Below, in pieces: positions 1 to 11,500 of a stretch of 64,000 nucleotides of DNA. A model generated the notes under the pieces. That model made no database searches. It was not told the DNA's origin and was given only the letters and a program-made list of their open reading frames with translations. A program made the position numbers and the translations under genes. Numbering within the stretch: the stretch's first letter is position 1; each line of letters begins with the position of its first letter. This DNA comes from Tribonema minus (taxonomy: Eukaryota; Sar; Xanthophyceae; Tribonematales; Tribonemataceae), in NCBI GenBank assembly GCA_017506865.1, contig JAFCMP010000510.1, positions 62,001 to 126,000 of the forward strand, in the 5' to 3' direction.

Positions 1-918
1 TATCGCATAGCCAGCAGGTATTTGTGTCTGAGCAGGCAACACTATGTATGGCCTGGCACTCAGTCTGGCGTGCTCGCAAGTGCATTCAGTCTAGCACTTC
101 AAGCGTATGCTGTTGCATGACGAAACACCAATACTGAGATAGCTGTAGGCAATCGGGGGACGCTGCCATCACCTAGTCATGTCTACTACCAATGCACATG
201 TTGCAATATGTCACATGTAATGCATGTGCATCAGCCATGAAGTACCTCCACATAGCAGGTGCTAGAAAGGTCAAGCATGTAATGCTTACGCTGTCCCCTG
301 CTGGGCAGAGTAATCTCAGTGTTACACCATGATACATGCAGTTGGTTTGGTTCATCACATTCAGGGCGCTGCACACTGACAGCGGTCAATGGCTTCAATT
401 GAGACTGTGTGCACAGTGGTAGGGTTCAAGCTGCGGTGTCTCGGTGCCGGCGACGTGTGCTCAACGCTCAGTCCATCACGGCTCAGCAGCACAACGAGCA
501 TGAAGTGTCGAAGCGACCGATTTCTGCTCTGCGGTCGCTGGCATGTCACGGATTCAGCTGCACCATCTGCGCGATGTGCTCGGGCGCCATGCACACGCGT
601 CAGCGGTAATGTCTGCGGGACGACTGCGACTTGTGCTCATCGTTGGAGAGTCAGTGCTTACATTGAGCAGGGGACGCGGACCGTCTTGCACGGCGCGCAG
701 CAGCATCGTAAGGTTGCCGCTGCAGCGTTGGCATCTGTCATTGCGCGCGAGAGCCATGTCAAAAAATGTGCATCAAGTCTGCGCGCATTCGCCGCTCATA
801 CTCATGCTGCCGTCAAGCATAAGTGTGCCGCCATCAGTGGCAGCGGCTGGGCTGCGTAGAGACAACTTTCACGCGGCGAGTTGTGTGGTGCCTCGTGTAG
901 TAGTCTAGTGCTCAAAAC

Positions 919-965
919 TTAGGGTTAGGGTTAGGGTTAGGGTTAGGGTTAGGGTTAGGGTTAGG
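919..965 (+). repeat. Interstitial TTAGGG tract
   Basis: Seven perfect TTAGGG units plus a partial eighth, followed directly by CAG. This is the eukaryotic telomere repeat, but both sides continue with ordinary sequence, so it is interstitial. Many shorter tracts of the same kind lie in introns across the window. Confidence 0.95.
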
Positions 966-1049
966 CAGCAACCCCTGAGTCACTGCAAGACCTGCATTTT
1001 GAAGCGCACTGCTGTGTGGCGCAGTACATGCTCAGGCTGGCAACAGCAA

Positions 1050-1700
1050 CGCGTACAGGCAGCAGTTCAGATCAGCCAACGAGCGCCCTGTGTGGCGCAC
1101 AGGCGCTGCATGAGTGCGAGCCCCGCGGCGCTTGGGTTGACTTGAGCTTTCAGGGTATAAACTTCAAGTTGCACTTGACAAGCGCCGTGCGCATGGGCAG
1201 CAGTCCGGATCAGTCGAAACTGACGGACGGACAGGCTCTGAACGCACGCGAGCTCCGCCGTACCAGGATAACTTCAACTTGAAGTTTGGCACGCGTGCAG
1301 AGCGCAGCGCGCCCCGGCACATCTGCCGTCTGACCGTCCGGCGCGCGGCGCATGCGGTACTTGCAGCTTGAAGTTTGCACTTCAAGCACAGCGCTGCTGA
1401 GGAGCAGCACATGTGCAAATTCAACTTGAAGTTCGCACTTCACACGCTGTGCTGCCTGAGCCACGGCGCTTGGCGCACGCGCAGAACGCGGTGCGCTGCT
1501 CCGGCACATCTGCTGTCGGACCGTCCAGCGGCGCGGCTTGAACTTGAAGCACCAACTTCAAGAGGAAGGTGGAGATGTGCTGCTGCGCCGTCCGCAACGG
1601 CATCAGTGCAGGGAAATGTTGCCCCGTGACGTCAATGAGCGCGCTTTGGCAGAGCTGCGGCGGACACCTTGTGAGGTGGCGGGTTGCAGCATAGCAGAAC
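1050..1700. repeat. Decayed tandem array, source exon not identified
   Basis: Blocks resembling one another recur near 1055-1110, 1190-1262, 1300-1350 and 1480-1530, partly in inverted orientation. They are separated by palindromic ACTTCAANTTGAAGT-like motifs near 1270, 1370 and 1416. The layout resembles the exon echoes of the neighbouring transporter, so a real exon of this or an adjacent gene may be hidden here. No domain is recognisable. Confidence 0.45.
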
Positions 1701-2396
1701 CGGTGCGCTGGTGCTCGTGAAGGTCTACGCTGCTGCAGTGACCGTTCGGGTTAGGGTGAGAGCGTTAGGGTCAGGAACTCCCCACACCTGCAAATAGCGG
1801 GTGACTGTGACTCCAGGCAACACCTACGCTCATCCTCAATGTCACCTGACGCGCCACCTATGCATGCTTGCCACCGTCATGCGCGCCCCCGCTAAGTGCT
1901 GACATGGATGCAACATCTGACACCAAGTAGTCAGACTTGAAAGGCAGGCAAAACGTACCATGCCTTCACGTTCACTTCCCTGCGCTTGCAACCATTGCCA
2001 TCGCCTTGCCCCCCCCCCCCCCCCCCCCTGTGCTGGCGCAAGGACGCACCGCCGTGTGCAATACACCTACCCTGTGCCTCTGTATACTTCAGGTGCCATG
2101 CACCTGATACACACACCACTGGGCTCGCGGCATGCTCCCCCCCACACACACCGCCGCGCACTTGCTTGCGCTGTTGCCACCTGCACCATATGACACGGCA
2201 CGCCATTGCATCGCCCCCCCCCCCATCCCCCCTCCCCGCCGCTGCGCACTCACATTCTTTATGGGGTGGAACATTTCAAGTCAAAAACTCCACTGTTCTT
2301 TGCACTATAATTTCTATTTTTATCTACTGCTTGGTGGTTTTGGCAGGTGTAATACTTGCAAACTCCGGTGTTGATGTTGCATCACATGAATCTTAG

Positions 2397-2567
2397 CGAG
2401 TGCTGCTGCACCGCTCGCTTGATGTTCAGGGCGTGAGCGTGGCGCCCCGATCCGTCGGATCGTGGCTCGCCTCCAATAAGACGGAGCTGCTATCGGGGAT
2501 AGCGGTGGCGCTGACCATGGTGCCCACGTCGGTGGCCTTTGCGTTTCTGGCGGAGATGGACCCGCAG
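2397..2567 (+). CDS. Transporter exon 1 (first visible)
   Basis: Encodes a short cytosolic stretch and SulP helix 1, ending Met-Asp-Pro-Gln before GTGAGA. The acceptor is placed after TTAG because the codon overlapping that AG would be a TAG stop. No in-frame ATG precedes the helix, so the start codon lies upstream. Phase 0 at its end. Confidence 0.8.
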
Positions 2568-5500
2568 GTGAGAGCTGTTGGTAGGTATGTTTGCCAGCTT
2601 GTGTGTGGTACAGCGCAAATGCCCGGCTCGCATATCAACACGTCGAACTTGAAGTTGATGACTCACCTTTCCATCTTGTTGCGCTCAGGACGGCCTCACG
2701 GGCGCGTGGATGATCTCTCTGGCCATGGCAGTGCTCGGCACACGTCCCGGCATGGTCTACTGCAACGCCGGCGCAGTGGCCGCGGTGATTGCGCCGCTCG
2801 TGCGCGAAAAAGGGGTGAGTCACTGGTTGAATTTAATAGGTGAAGTTTAGTTTTGGCAGTGCTCGGCACACGCCCCGGCATGGTGTACTGCAACGCCGGG
2901 GCGGTGGCCGCCGTCATCGCATCGCTCGGGCGAGACACAGGGTGAGTCTCTGGTTGAAGTTGGTTCAACCTCAATTATGGCCCTGGCAGTGCTCACAGCA
3001 CAAGCTTCAGCATGGTCTACTGCAACGCCAGCGCGGTAGCTGCAGTCATCGCGCCGCTCAAGCGCGAAAAGGGGTGTTTCACTGGTTGAACTTCACAGTT
3101 GAACTTTGTATTTCTGTCAGTGCCCGCAGTGCCCGCACCCAGGCATGGTGCACCAGAGCGTCGCTGCAGTGGCCGCCGATATCACACCGCTGGTGCGCAA
3201 ACAGGGGTGCATCACTGGTTGAATTTGATACTTCAGCAAGTAGTTGAACTTTCAGTGCTCGGCATGCGCCCTGGCACAGTGTTACAGTACTGCAAGTCTA
3301 CTACATCTTCATCTGCACCCAAATCATCATGGCTTCACCGGGCCTGCTCAGCCACATTGCTGCCCCCACCCTCCCCCTTAACCAGATTATAGCCCTTACG
3401 CCAACAGCAGCGCCTGAGTCATCACTCTATCTGTTTTTGTTCAGCAGATGTCGGCGTACGCCTACTACGCCTTCAACTTCGCAGGCATCATCATGGCGGT
3501 GCCTGGACTGCTGCGCGTAGGGCGGCTGCTGCACTTGCTGCCCATACCTACCCATATAACACATACCCATTGTTCCAAATGTAGTGAGCAGTGCGTCACT
3601 CACCACCCCTTTTTTTCCTGCGTCCGCAGTCGGCGTACGCCTAATACGCCTTCGTCTTTGCCGGCATCATCATGGCGGTGCTCGGACTGTTAAGCTGATT
3701 TGCTGCCCCGCCCCACGCTGTACCAGTTCATAGCCCTTGCGCCAGCAGCAGCACCTACTAGTAACTCATCACCCTTTCTTTTGTTTGTATCTGCTGCAGT
3801 CGGCGTATACTGCCTCACTTACTGTGGCGTGCTGCTTGTGCTGAGCGCAGCAGTCAACGTGCTACTACGCCTTCATGTTTGCCGGCATCATCATGGCAGT
3901 GCTCGGACTGCTCAGCTACTTTGCTCCCCCCACCCCGCCCCGTACCAATTCATAGCATTTTTGCCGACAGCAGCGCCTACTTCATCCCACTCTCTGTTCT
4001 TTTCCCATCTGCTGCAGTCGGCGTACGCCTACTACGCCTTCATCTTTGCCGGCATCATCATGGCAGTGCTCGGACTGCTGCGCGTAGGGCGGCTGCTGCG
4101 CCTATTGCCAGCGAGCGTCATGGTTGGCTTTGTCAACGGACTGTCCATTGTCGTGTTCATGGCGCAGTTTCGGCAGTTTCAGAATCCTCAGGTACTGCAC
4201 GCACAGTAGTCTTCTTTTCATTTCGTAATGCTCGCAACAGACATACTTTGGATGATCAGTCAAGAAGTTCTTCAGAGTGAGTTTACATACTTCAAAGTAT
4301 GTAACTGCCGGCGAGTGCCATGGTTGGCTTTGTCCACGGCCTGTCCATCGTCGTGTTCATGGCACAGTTCCGGCAGGTCCAAAATCCACAGGTGTGTACG
4401 TGGTCTTGTTCTCACTGCATTATACTTCTGAAGTACTACTATTTGCAATGACCGTACTTCTGGAGAGAGAAGCAAGTCGTACAAATAGAAGAATCAAGAG
4501 GTATGTGTTCCTGAACAGCATGGTATCAGGTCCATCAACAGCCTATGCATCGTCGTGTTCATGGCACAGTTCTGGCAGCTCCAAAATTTACAGGTGTGTA
4601 CGTAGTCTTGTTTTACATGCAGAGAAAATGCTTGCAATAATTCACAGTCAGGACGAGTACGAGTAGTTTTGAGGAGTAAAGAGTAGGAGTACTACTCGTT
4701 TTAAGACAGGGAGTTGTACTATTTTACTCGTTTAAATTTTCAAAAATGTCGGGAGTAGTACTCGAGTACTCGTGCATTTTTCCGACAGGCACCGGGAGTA
4801 CACCTAAAACGAGTAAGAACTCGAGTACTTGCCGCTGCCAATGACCGCCCGGGTGCGGCGCCCATGTCCAGTATGGCAGCAGCCACGATGATTTTGGTTG
4901 CGATCTTTATAGACGGGTGGGGCATACAGGGCGAGGTGTGCCCATGGCGGTGCAGTGACGTGAGCCCCACCTCCACGCATGCGATCAGCTGCCCCAGCCA
5001 GCACATACGGGGGCACAACGCGACACACACTGCCCAAAAGCGGTGCCTACAGCGCATCTTGAGACAGCACCATGTCTCTATTGTCCGCAATGAGGACAGC
5101 GTCTTCAAGGTACCGGGGTATCGGGCGGACACAGTCATTGACCCAGGGTGTCTGCACTTTAGCAGTGCATACCGTAACAAGGGAATAGTGCTAGACACAA
5201 GTGTTCGCGCGCCCACAGCGAGCTCGTACCTGACAGGCAAAACAAATGCCTCGAACACGGACGGCTATGCTGCTGGGGTGGGGGAGGACGCGAAGGTCAA
5301 GCACCACACCGGCACCTTGACGTCATCTTAGGCTTTTGTGCCATTCGTGCAGGAGTCGTACGGACGGCTGGGCAAGCAGACAAGCCTTTTTGTTAAGGAG
5401 TTGGCAATGCACTCAGCACTCTGCTCAGGGGGGGGGAAGGCAGATGTGTTACGCAAGGCCAAATTAGCTAAGCGTCAGATCCACATTGAGCTGAGCATAT

Positions 5501-8500
5501 CGCTGGCGCGGGAGTTGGCGGAGCGCGTCATGCCTACACACGTGGAGCGCGAATGCTGGGCTGTGTTGCGGCGCCGGTATCCAAACTCCTAGGGCACAGC
5601 GCAGACTAGGCTGCTGCGTTTTCGCAAGCTTTTCGATTGCATAGGCAACCCGGCCTCCCTTGGGCCTTTATAAATACAAGTCCATACGTACTTGACGAGT
5701 ACATGAGAAAGGAGTACTACACAAGTACTTGACGAGTACTTTGAGGAAAAGCAGTACTGCACGAGTACTGTACGAGTACTTTTGAGGAAAGGGAGTACTG
5801 CTCGAGTACTGTACGAGTACTTGACGAGTACCTTTTCGACGGTAATGGCCGAAGAGGCTCGGCTTTTGGGTCTCGTGCATGGCGCATGGTGCATTTGCTG
5901 TTGGCACCAAGGTACTGATAATTATTGATGCAAGATCTCTACACTGTACTGTAGATGTCGCGGTGCTGTGCTGATACGACCCAGCTTGCAGCATGAGCAA
6001 TCTGCAGCACTCGCAGAACGAGAGCAGGTGTGGGACATCGCATGAGCAATACTAATGTAGGCCTTATAAAAGCAACTTTGGTTATTGTCTGTGCTGCGAG
6101 CGGCTATTTTCCTGGGCCTTCCTTCGCTGAATGTATCGCAACTGCTGCAACTTGGCATAGGGATTCGAATAACGTGCTGCAGCCCGGAGTCTGGCGCCTC
6201 ACATTGCAGCGCTGCTATGAGGAAAACATACACTTTGATTTGTGGGGTAGCAGGTTGTCTGAGACAGTTTGACTCTTGCAGCATCCCGCATCAGCTGGCA
6301 TACCCAGAGCTTCACTTTGGTGCAGAAAAGCCTTCCTGATGTTGGGATTATTCTTTTTCAAAGAGAAGCATACATCATGTTTGTTTCCTCAAACACAGAT
6401 GCTGTCCATGATCTTGCATCCCCTCGCTGATCAGGCGCACGTTTGGAGGACATATAGCAGCGCAGATATCATGGCATTGCACGCATGGATGTTGTGAGGT
6501 TTTGTGTATGAAGTCATACATGATTGCAACAACAACATATATGTACTTTATTACTGTTTGCTGTGAAGTATTCATCGCAATTTTAGTACTCGTTGAGTAC
6601 TCCAGGTACTCGTTTAGTACTCTTGTACTCATTGATTACTCCTGGTACTCGTCAAGTACTCGAGTAAGTAAGTAAGTACTCGTACTAGGGTACATGTTCA
6701 TTCCTTGGGGGAGTAGTACTTGAGTACTCGTGTAAATTTTCAACTTTTCCGGGAGTAGTACTCGAGTACTCGTGTAAAACTTGAACTTTTCCGGGAGTAG
6801 TACTCGAGTACTCGTTACTCGTATTCGTAGTGACTGTGCAATAATCATCAGTTAAGTATTTAGACACATGAGAACAGGATCATGGAGTATGAGAACATGC
6901 TGCACAGGATGTGTACTCGGAGTGCGTCTGTATGTTGTTGGCTCCGTCGACGGCCTGTCCATTGTTGTGTCATGGCGCAGTTCCGCCGGTTTCAGAATCT
7001 ACAGGTACTGTAAGTAGTGTTGTTTTCAGGGCCTCCTACTCTGAACTTGTACTCTGAAGTGGTTCAGACCGTGGAAAATGATTACAGAAATGCAAATTGT
7101 CACTCTGTAGTTGATTTATACGTGAAGCATATGTACTCGTGGCAGGATGTTGCGGCATACGTACCACGCAGCTCTGCCCCACGTTCACCGGTGGGAGTCT
7201 GAACAGCCAGCAAATTCACTTTCATGCAGGTTCAATTTCATTGGCGGTCACAATAGACGCCGTCCGCCGATCAACTGCAATCATGGCAGATCAGCACACC
7301 CATCGTATGCAACTGCTGCGCAGTTCTGGCAACATCCGCTGTGCATCTCGATCTCGTTTCCTCAACGTGGGACTCGGACCTCTACTTTGCAGGCTGTTGC
7401 GTAAAATGGCGATTCGGGTTGTGCCGTCGGCGGCGGCAACGCTCGGTGGCTGAACAGCTCGAAGATTATCAATATTTGAACTTGCAGTTTCAACAGTCGG
7501 CGGTTTCACACACTGGCCCTACATTACGATTGCTTGGTTAATTACTTGTCTACTGCTTGTTTCTGTGATCACCACGCCGTTGCGTCAAATGGCGGTTCTG
7601 GTAGAGCCGTCGGTGGCGGCAGCGCTCGGCGCCTCACTGAACAGTGTCAAGATAATCACGTCAACTCTCAACCTGAAAAAGTTCCTAGAGACAGCTGTTT
7701 CACGCGCCGGCCGTACCATATGGCGCGCGCTGCATTCCTTTTTGTTCAATGCATACTGCTGTGACCTAAAACTCGTGCTCAGCAGGCTGTTGCGTCAAAT
7801 TGCGATTCGGGTAGCGCCGTCGGCGGCGGCAGCGCACGTTGGCTGAACAGCTTGAACATCATCAGAATTGTCAAGTCTGAAATTGAAGTTTCAATTCACA
7901 AAGCTGGTCCTACATGACACGCTCTGCTTTTCTTAATATTTGTTTGCTACACACTTCTGTTATCACCAGGCTGTTGCATCAAACGGCGATTCTGGTGGCG
8001 CCATCGGTGGTGGCAGTGCTCGACGCCTCAACAGCTTTGACGTGCTGTCTGCCGGCAACTGGATCGCCGGCACGGAGCTGTACTGGATGCTGGGAAATGT
8101 CGCCGTCACGATGGTGGTCAGCATCATGGCGCCGCGCATCATTCGCAAGGTATACACTTCAACTTGAAGTACACGCATAACCTATCTCAACTTGCAATTA
8201 CAAAGTCATAGCGAGGCAATGCTGGATGCTGGGAAACGTCGCCGACACGATGGTGGTCAGCATTTCGGCGCCGCGCGTCATTCGCAAGGTACTGTATGTA
8301 GAAGTACTGCAAAAATTACTCTTAACTTGAAAACATGTACGCTTCAGCTTGCAGTGCTGTAAAGGAACTTTCAAACCTACCTCAACTTGAAAGTAAACTT
8401 GAAACTACAAAGTAATACTGCAACCACTGGATGCTGGGCAACGTTGCCGTCACGATGGTCGTGAGCATCGCGGCGCCGCGCATCGTTCGCAAGGTGCACA

Positions 8501-11500
8501 CTTCAACTTAAAGTACACGTTTAGACTATTACTTTCTTCAACTTGAAACCACAAAGTATTAAACAACCACTGGGCGCTGGGCATTGCTGTCACGATGATC
8601 GTCAGCACCAACGGCGCCGTGCATCATTCGCAAGGTATATACTTCAAGTTGAAGTACTAAACCACTAAACTATAAAGTCATTAATTGGGGTACTACGCCA
8701 TCTGGATGCTGGGCAACGTCGCTGTCACGATGGTCGTGAGCATCGGGGTGCTGTGCATCATTTGCAAGATATACACTTCAACCTGAAGTACGTGCATGCA
8801 AAGAAGCTCACTCGCCCCGCACCCAATTCTCAAGTTTACAAGTACCTTCTCTGCCGCACTGCTGCTTTCACACGCAAATATCAACGGCGGTGTCTGCATT
8901 TGTCGCAGGCCGTGTTTTTGAGTGGGTTGTACTTCCTGCCCCTATGCTGCTTGGCTCGGAAATGCCTTGTCCCCCCTGCTCCCCCTCCCCTTTCAGTCCG
9001 TGAATGAGGTATGTATAGGGTGTGCCAGGGGCAAGTCAATGCCCAGGTCTTCAGCCTCGCCATGCTGACATATGCACACTTCGAAACACATCGCTGATGG
9101 AGTCAAGCACCTACACTTGCTTGGATACTTCTTCATGGTTATCTCTGGCAGGCACCGGCGGCGCTATCTGTAATCGTGGCAAGCTGCGCCTTTGAGTGGG
9201 GCTGTCACTGCCCCGTTTCTTGGCCCTTGCTATGTTGACAGTCACACAATTTTGACAGATGCCAGTACTTTGCAGTATCATATTGGCGGAAGGCACTTGC
9301 GGCTAACCATCCCTTGGCACCTTGAGCTCTACGATCCTTTGATTCGTTTTCATTGGTTTGACTGGTGGCCAATTGCCGCAGCTGCGGCGACCACGGTTAT
9401 TGGTGGAAGGCATTCAATTTGACGGCTAACCACACCTTTTCACCTAGAGCTCTACGATCTTTTGATACGTTTCAATTGCTTCGTTTTAGTTTTGACTCCA
9501 TCTACATATATATATATATATGTCTGGCGCGCAGGTGCCGGCCGCGCTGTTTGCGATCGTGGCGAGCTGCGCCTTTGAGTGGGGCGTCACGCGCGCCGCC
9601 GCGGGCGCGAGTACCAACCTCCTTCGCGATGTGGCACCTATCAGCGGCTCTCTACCGGTACGTTCACTCATCAATCCCTTGAAGTTTGCTGGAGAACCAA
9701 GCTCTCAAGTTGACAAAGAGCACAAAGCTTGCATGATGTGCGAATGTACGTTGCCCTGAGTGAGTATTGATGAGAAGTACGTCGCTATATGTATCAGGAG
9801 CATCACGGCGCGAGTACCAACCTACTGCGCGATGTGGCACCTTTAAGCGGCTCTCTACCGGTACGTATTTTGCTCAACCATGACTCAAATGTCTGGTACA
9901 GTACCTCTGCTATACAAACCTCTGCATGATGTACATTGGACATTGATGTGTACTTCACAGTATACACAGCTCATATACTTTGAGCTATAGCAATGTGTAA
10001 ATGGGGTTTCACGCGCGCCGTTGCGGGCGCAGATACATGTATACATGCATACATACTATAAGCATTGCACCCGGCACTTCTACATGTTGAAGAGAATCAC
10101 TCTGCGCCGACACGGGGCGAGAGGTCCAAGATTGAGTGAGCCCTGAAAGTGGTTTGTATAAGCGGATAAATCGTTATAGCAATCCCCTGTTTTGTCCTTG
10201 ATTCTAGCCTTAACCTAACCTTGACCCATCTGGCTGGTCAGCGCTCAGTACCTGCCTCCCCCTTGACAATCATCTCTCTTTGGCGCTGTGCCGTCAACAT
10301 ACATATAACAGTTTTTAGCACTAGGTCATGCACGAATGGCTTCCGTGGCAGTTGTGCACCCCAGCTCGTCTCCTTGCCCCAATTGCTGCGCATCTGCGCA
10401 GATTCCCATGTGGCTCAACAGTGCTCAGCAACCCCCCTCCGTCTCTGGTGCCGTGCTCGGCGCGGCGATGCCCACCGCCATTGCAAATGACTGACAGACT
10501 TAAGCACTGGATCATGTACGACTTGTTGCTCCAGCGGTTATACACACGCATGTCGTCTCCTTGCCCTAATTGCTGTGCAGATCCCCATCTGGCTAGACAG
10601 CGCTCAGCAACTGCCGCCACTCGACGGCGCCTTATTGGGCGCAGTGATGCCCACTGCCACCTAAATTCAACCCCATGTATATTTGATTATACTTCCCCCA
10701 ATTTACCCCAATGTATTTGTCCCCTTGCCAACCCCCCACCCCCCCCCCCCCCGCGTGCAGATCCCCATGTGGCTAGGCAGCGCTCAGCAATCGATGGCGC
10801 CTTATTGGGCGCGGTGATGCCCACGGCCTTCTTAATTACCTAAATCAATTGTGCTAATTCGCCGCAATGTATTTGTCCCCCTTGCCGATCCCCCCTTCCT
10901 GCAGATCCCCATCTGGCTAGACAGAGCTCAGCAACTGCCGCCACTAGATGGTGCGCTCTTGGGTGCGGTGATGCCCACGGCCATCACCGTCGCCGCCATC
11001 GCGCTCATAGAGTCGCTCGGCATGGTGCGCTACGTGACGGAGCTCGCAGACAGCGGCGCTGCTAAGACGCAGCGCACCAAAGCACCGCCGGATTTACGCA
11101 GGGAGGCATTCTGGTGAGCAGGGGTTCTTGATAAATGCTTCCCAGTGTTGTCAGACTTGACATCATGAAAGTATTCATCCGTTCACACACATTGAAGCAT
11201 AGGTGGTATATGTCAAGTAGTTGGCAGACAGCGAAGACGCAGCGCACAAAAGTGCCGCCTGACTTGCGGAGAGAGGCGTTCTGGTGAGTATAGGCTCTTT
11301 GTGAGCGGTTTAAAGACCATACTTTGATCATACATACACACGAAAAGACACATATGACAGAGCTCGCAGACAGCGGCGCCGCCAAGACGCAGCGTACGAA
11401 AGCGCCGCCTGATTTATGCAGGGAAGCATTCTGGTGAGTCTATTCAGCCTTTTGAGAAGGTGCACGTTTATAATAGGTCCTGGTTGAAGAAATATTATTG

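Larger units (their letters stand above)
1..2396. other. Unresolved left flank
   Basis: No exon could be recognised here. Short reading frames occur on both strands but none shows a familiar domain. The transporter that begins at 2397 has no usable ATG ahead of its first membrane segment in its first visible exon, and an in-frame TAG sits just before that exon, so its true first exon probably lies here or further left. Poly-C runs occur at 2010-2028 and 2213-2224. A pyrimidine-rich stretch leads to the acceptor at 2396. Confidence 0.5.
4641..6836. mobile_element. hAT-like inserted element with 8-bp target duplication
   Basis: TGCAATAA occurs directly at both borders (4633-4640 and 6837-6844). 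Just inside, the ends are imperfect inverted repeats: CAGTCAGGACGAGTACGAG on the left against CAGTCACTACGAATACGAG on the opposite strand at the right, with four extra bases at the extreme left. Both subterminal zones are packed with short AGTACTCG-type repeats. An 8-bp duplication and CAG-initial ends fit hAT elements. No transposase is seen, so it would be non-autonomous. It splits an exon-3 echo array, so it is younger than that array. Confidence 0.6.
4192..7969 (+). repeat. Intron 3: echoes of exons 3 and 4 around an inserted element
   Basis: Copies of the 3' half of exon 3 with its donor occur at about 4311-4391, 4531-4593 and 6945-7002. The third is separated from the others by a 2.2-kb inserted element (4641-6836). 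Copies of the 5' half of exon 4 with its acceptor occur at about 7393-7462, 7571-7655 and 7786-7862. The stretch 7003-7390 shows nothing else recognisable. Confidence 0.88.

Noticed and set aside
389-859. 156-codon plus-strand frame
   Set aside because: Cys/Arg/Ser-rich, no domain, overlapped by other open frames. Not enough to call a gene or the missing transporter start.
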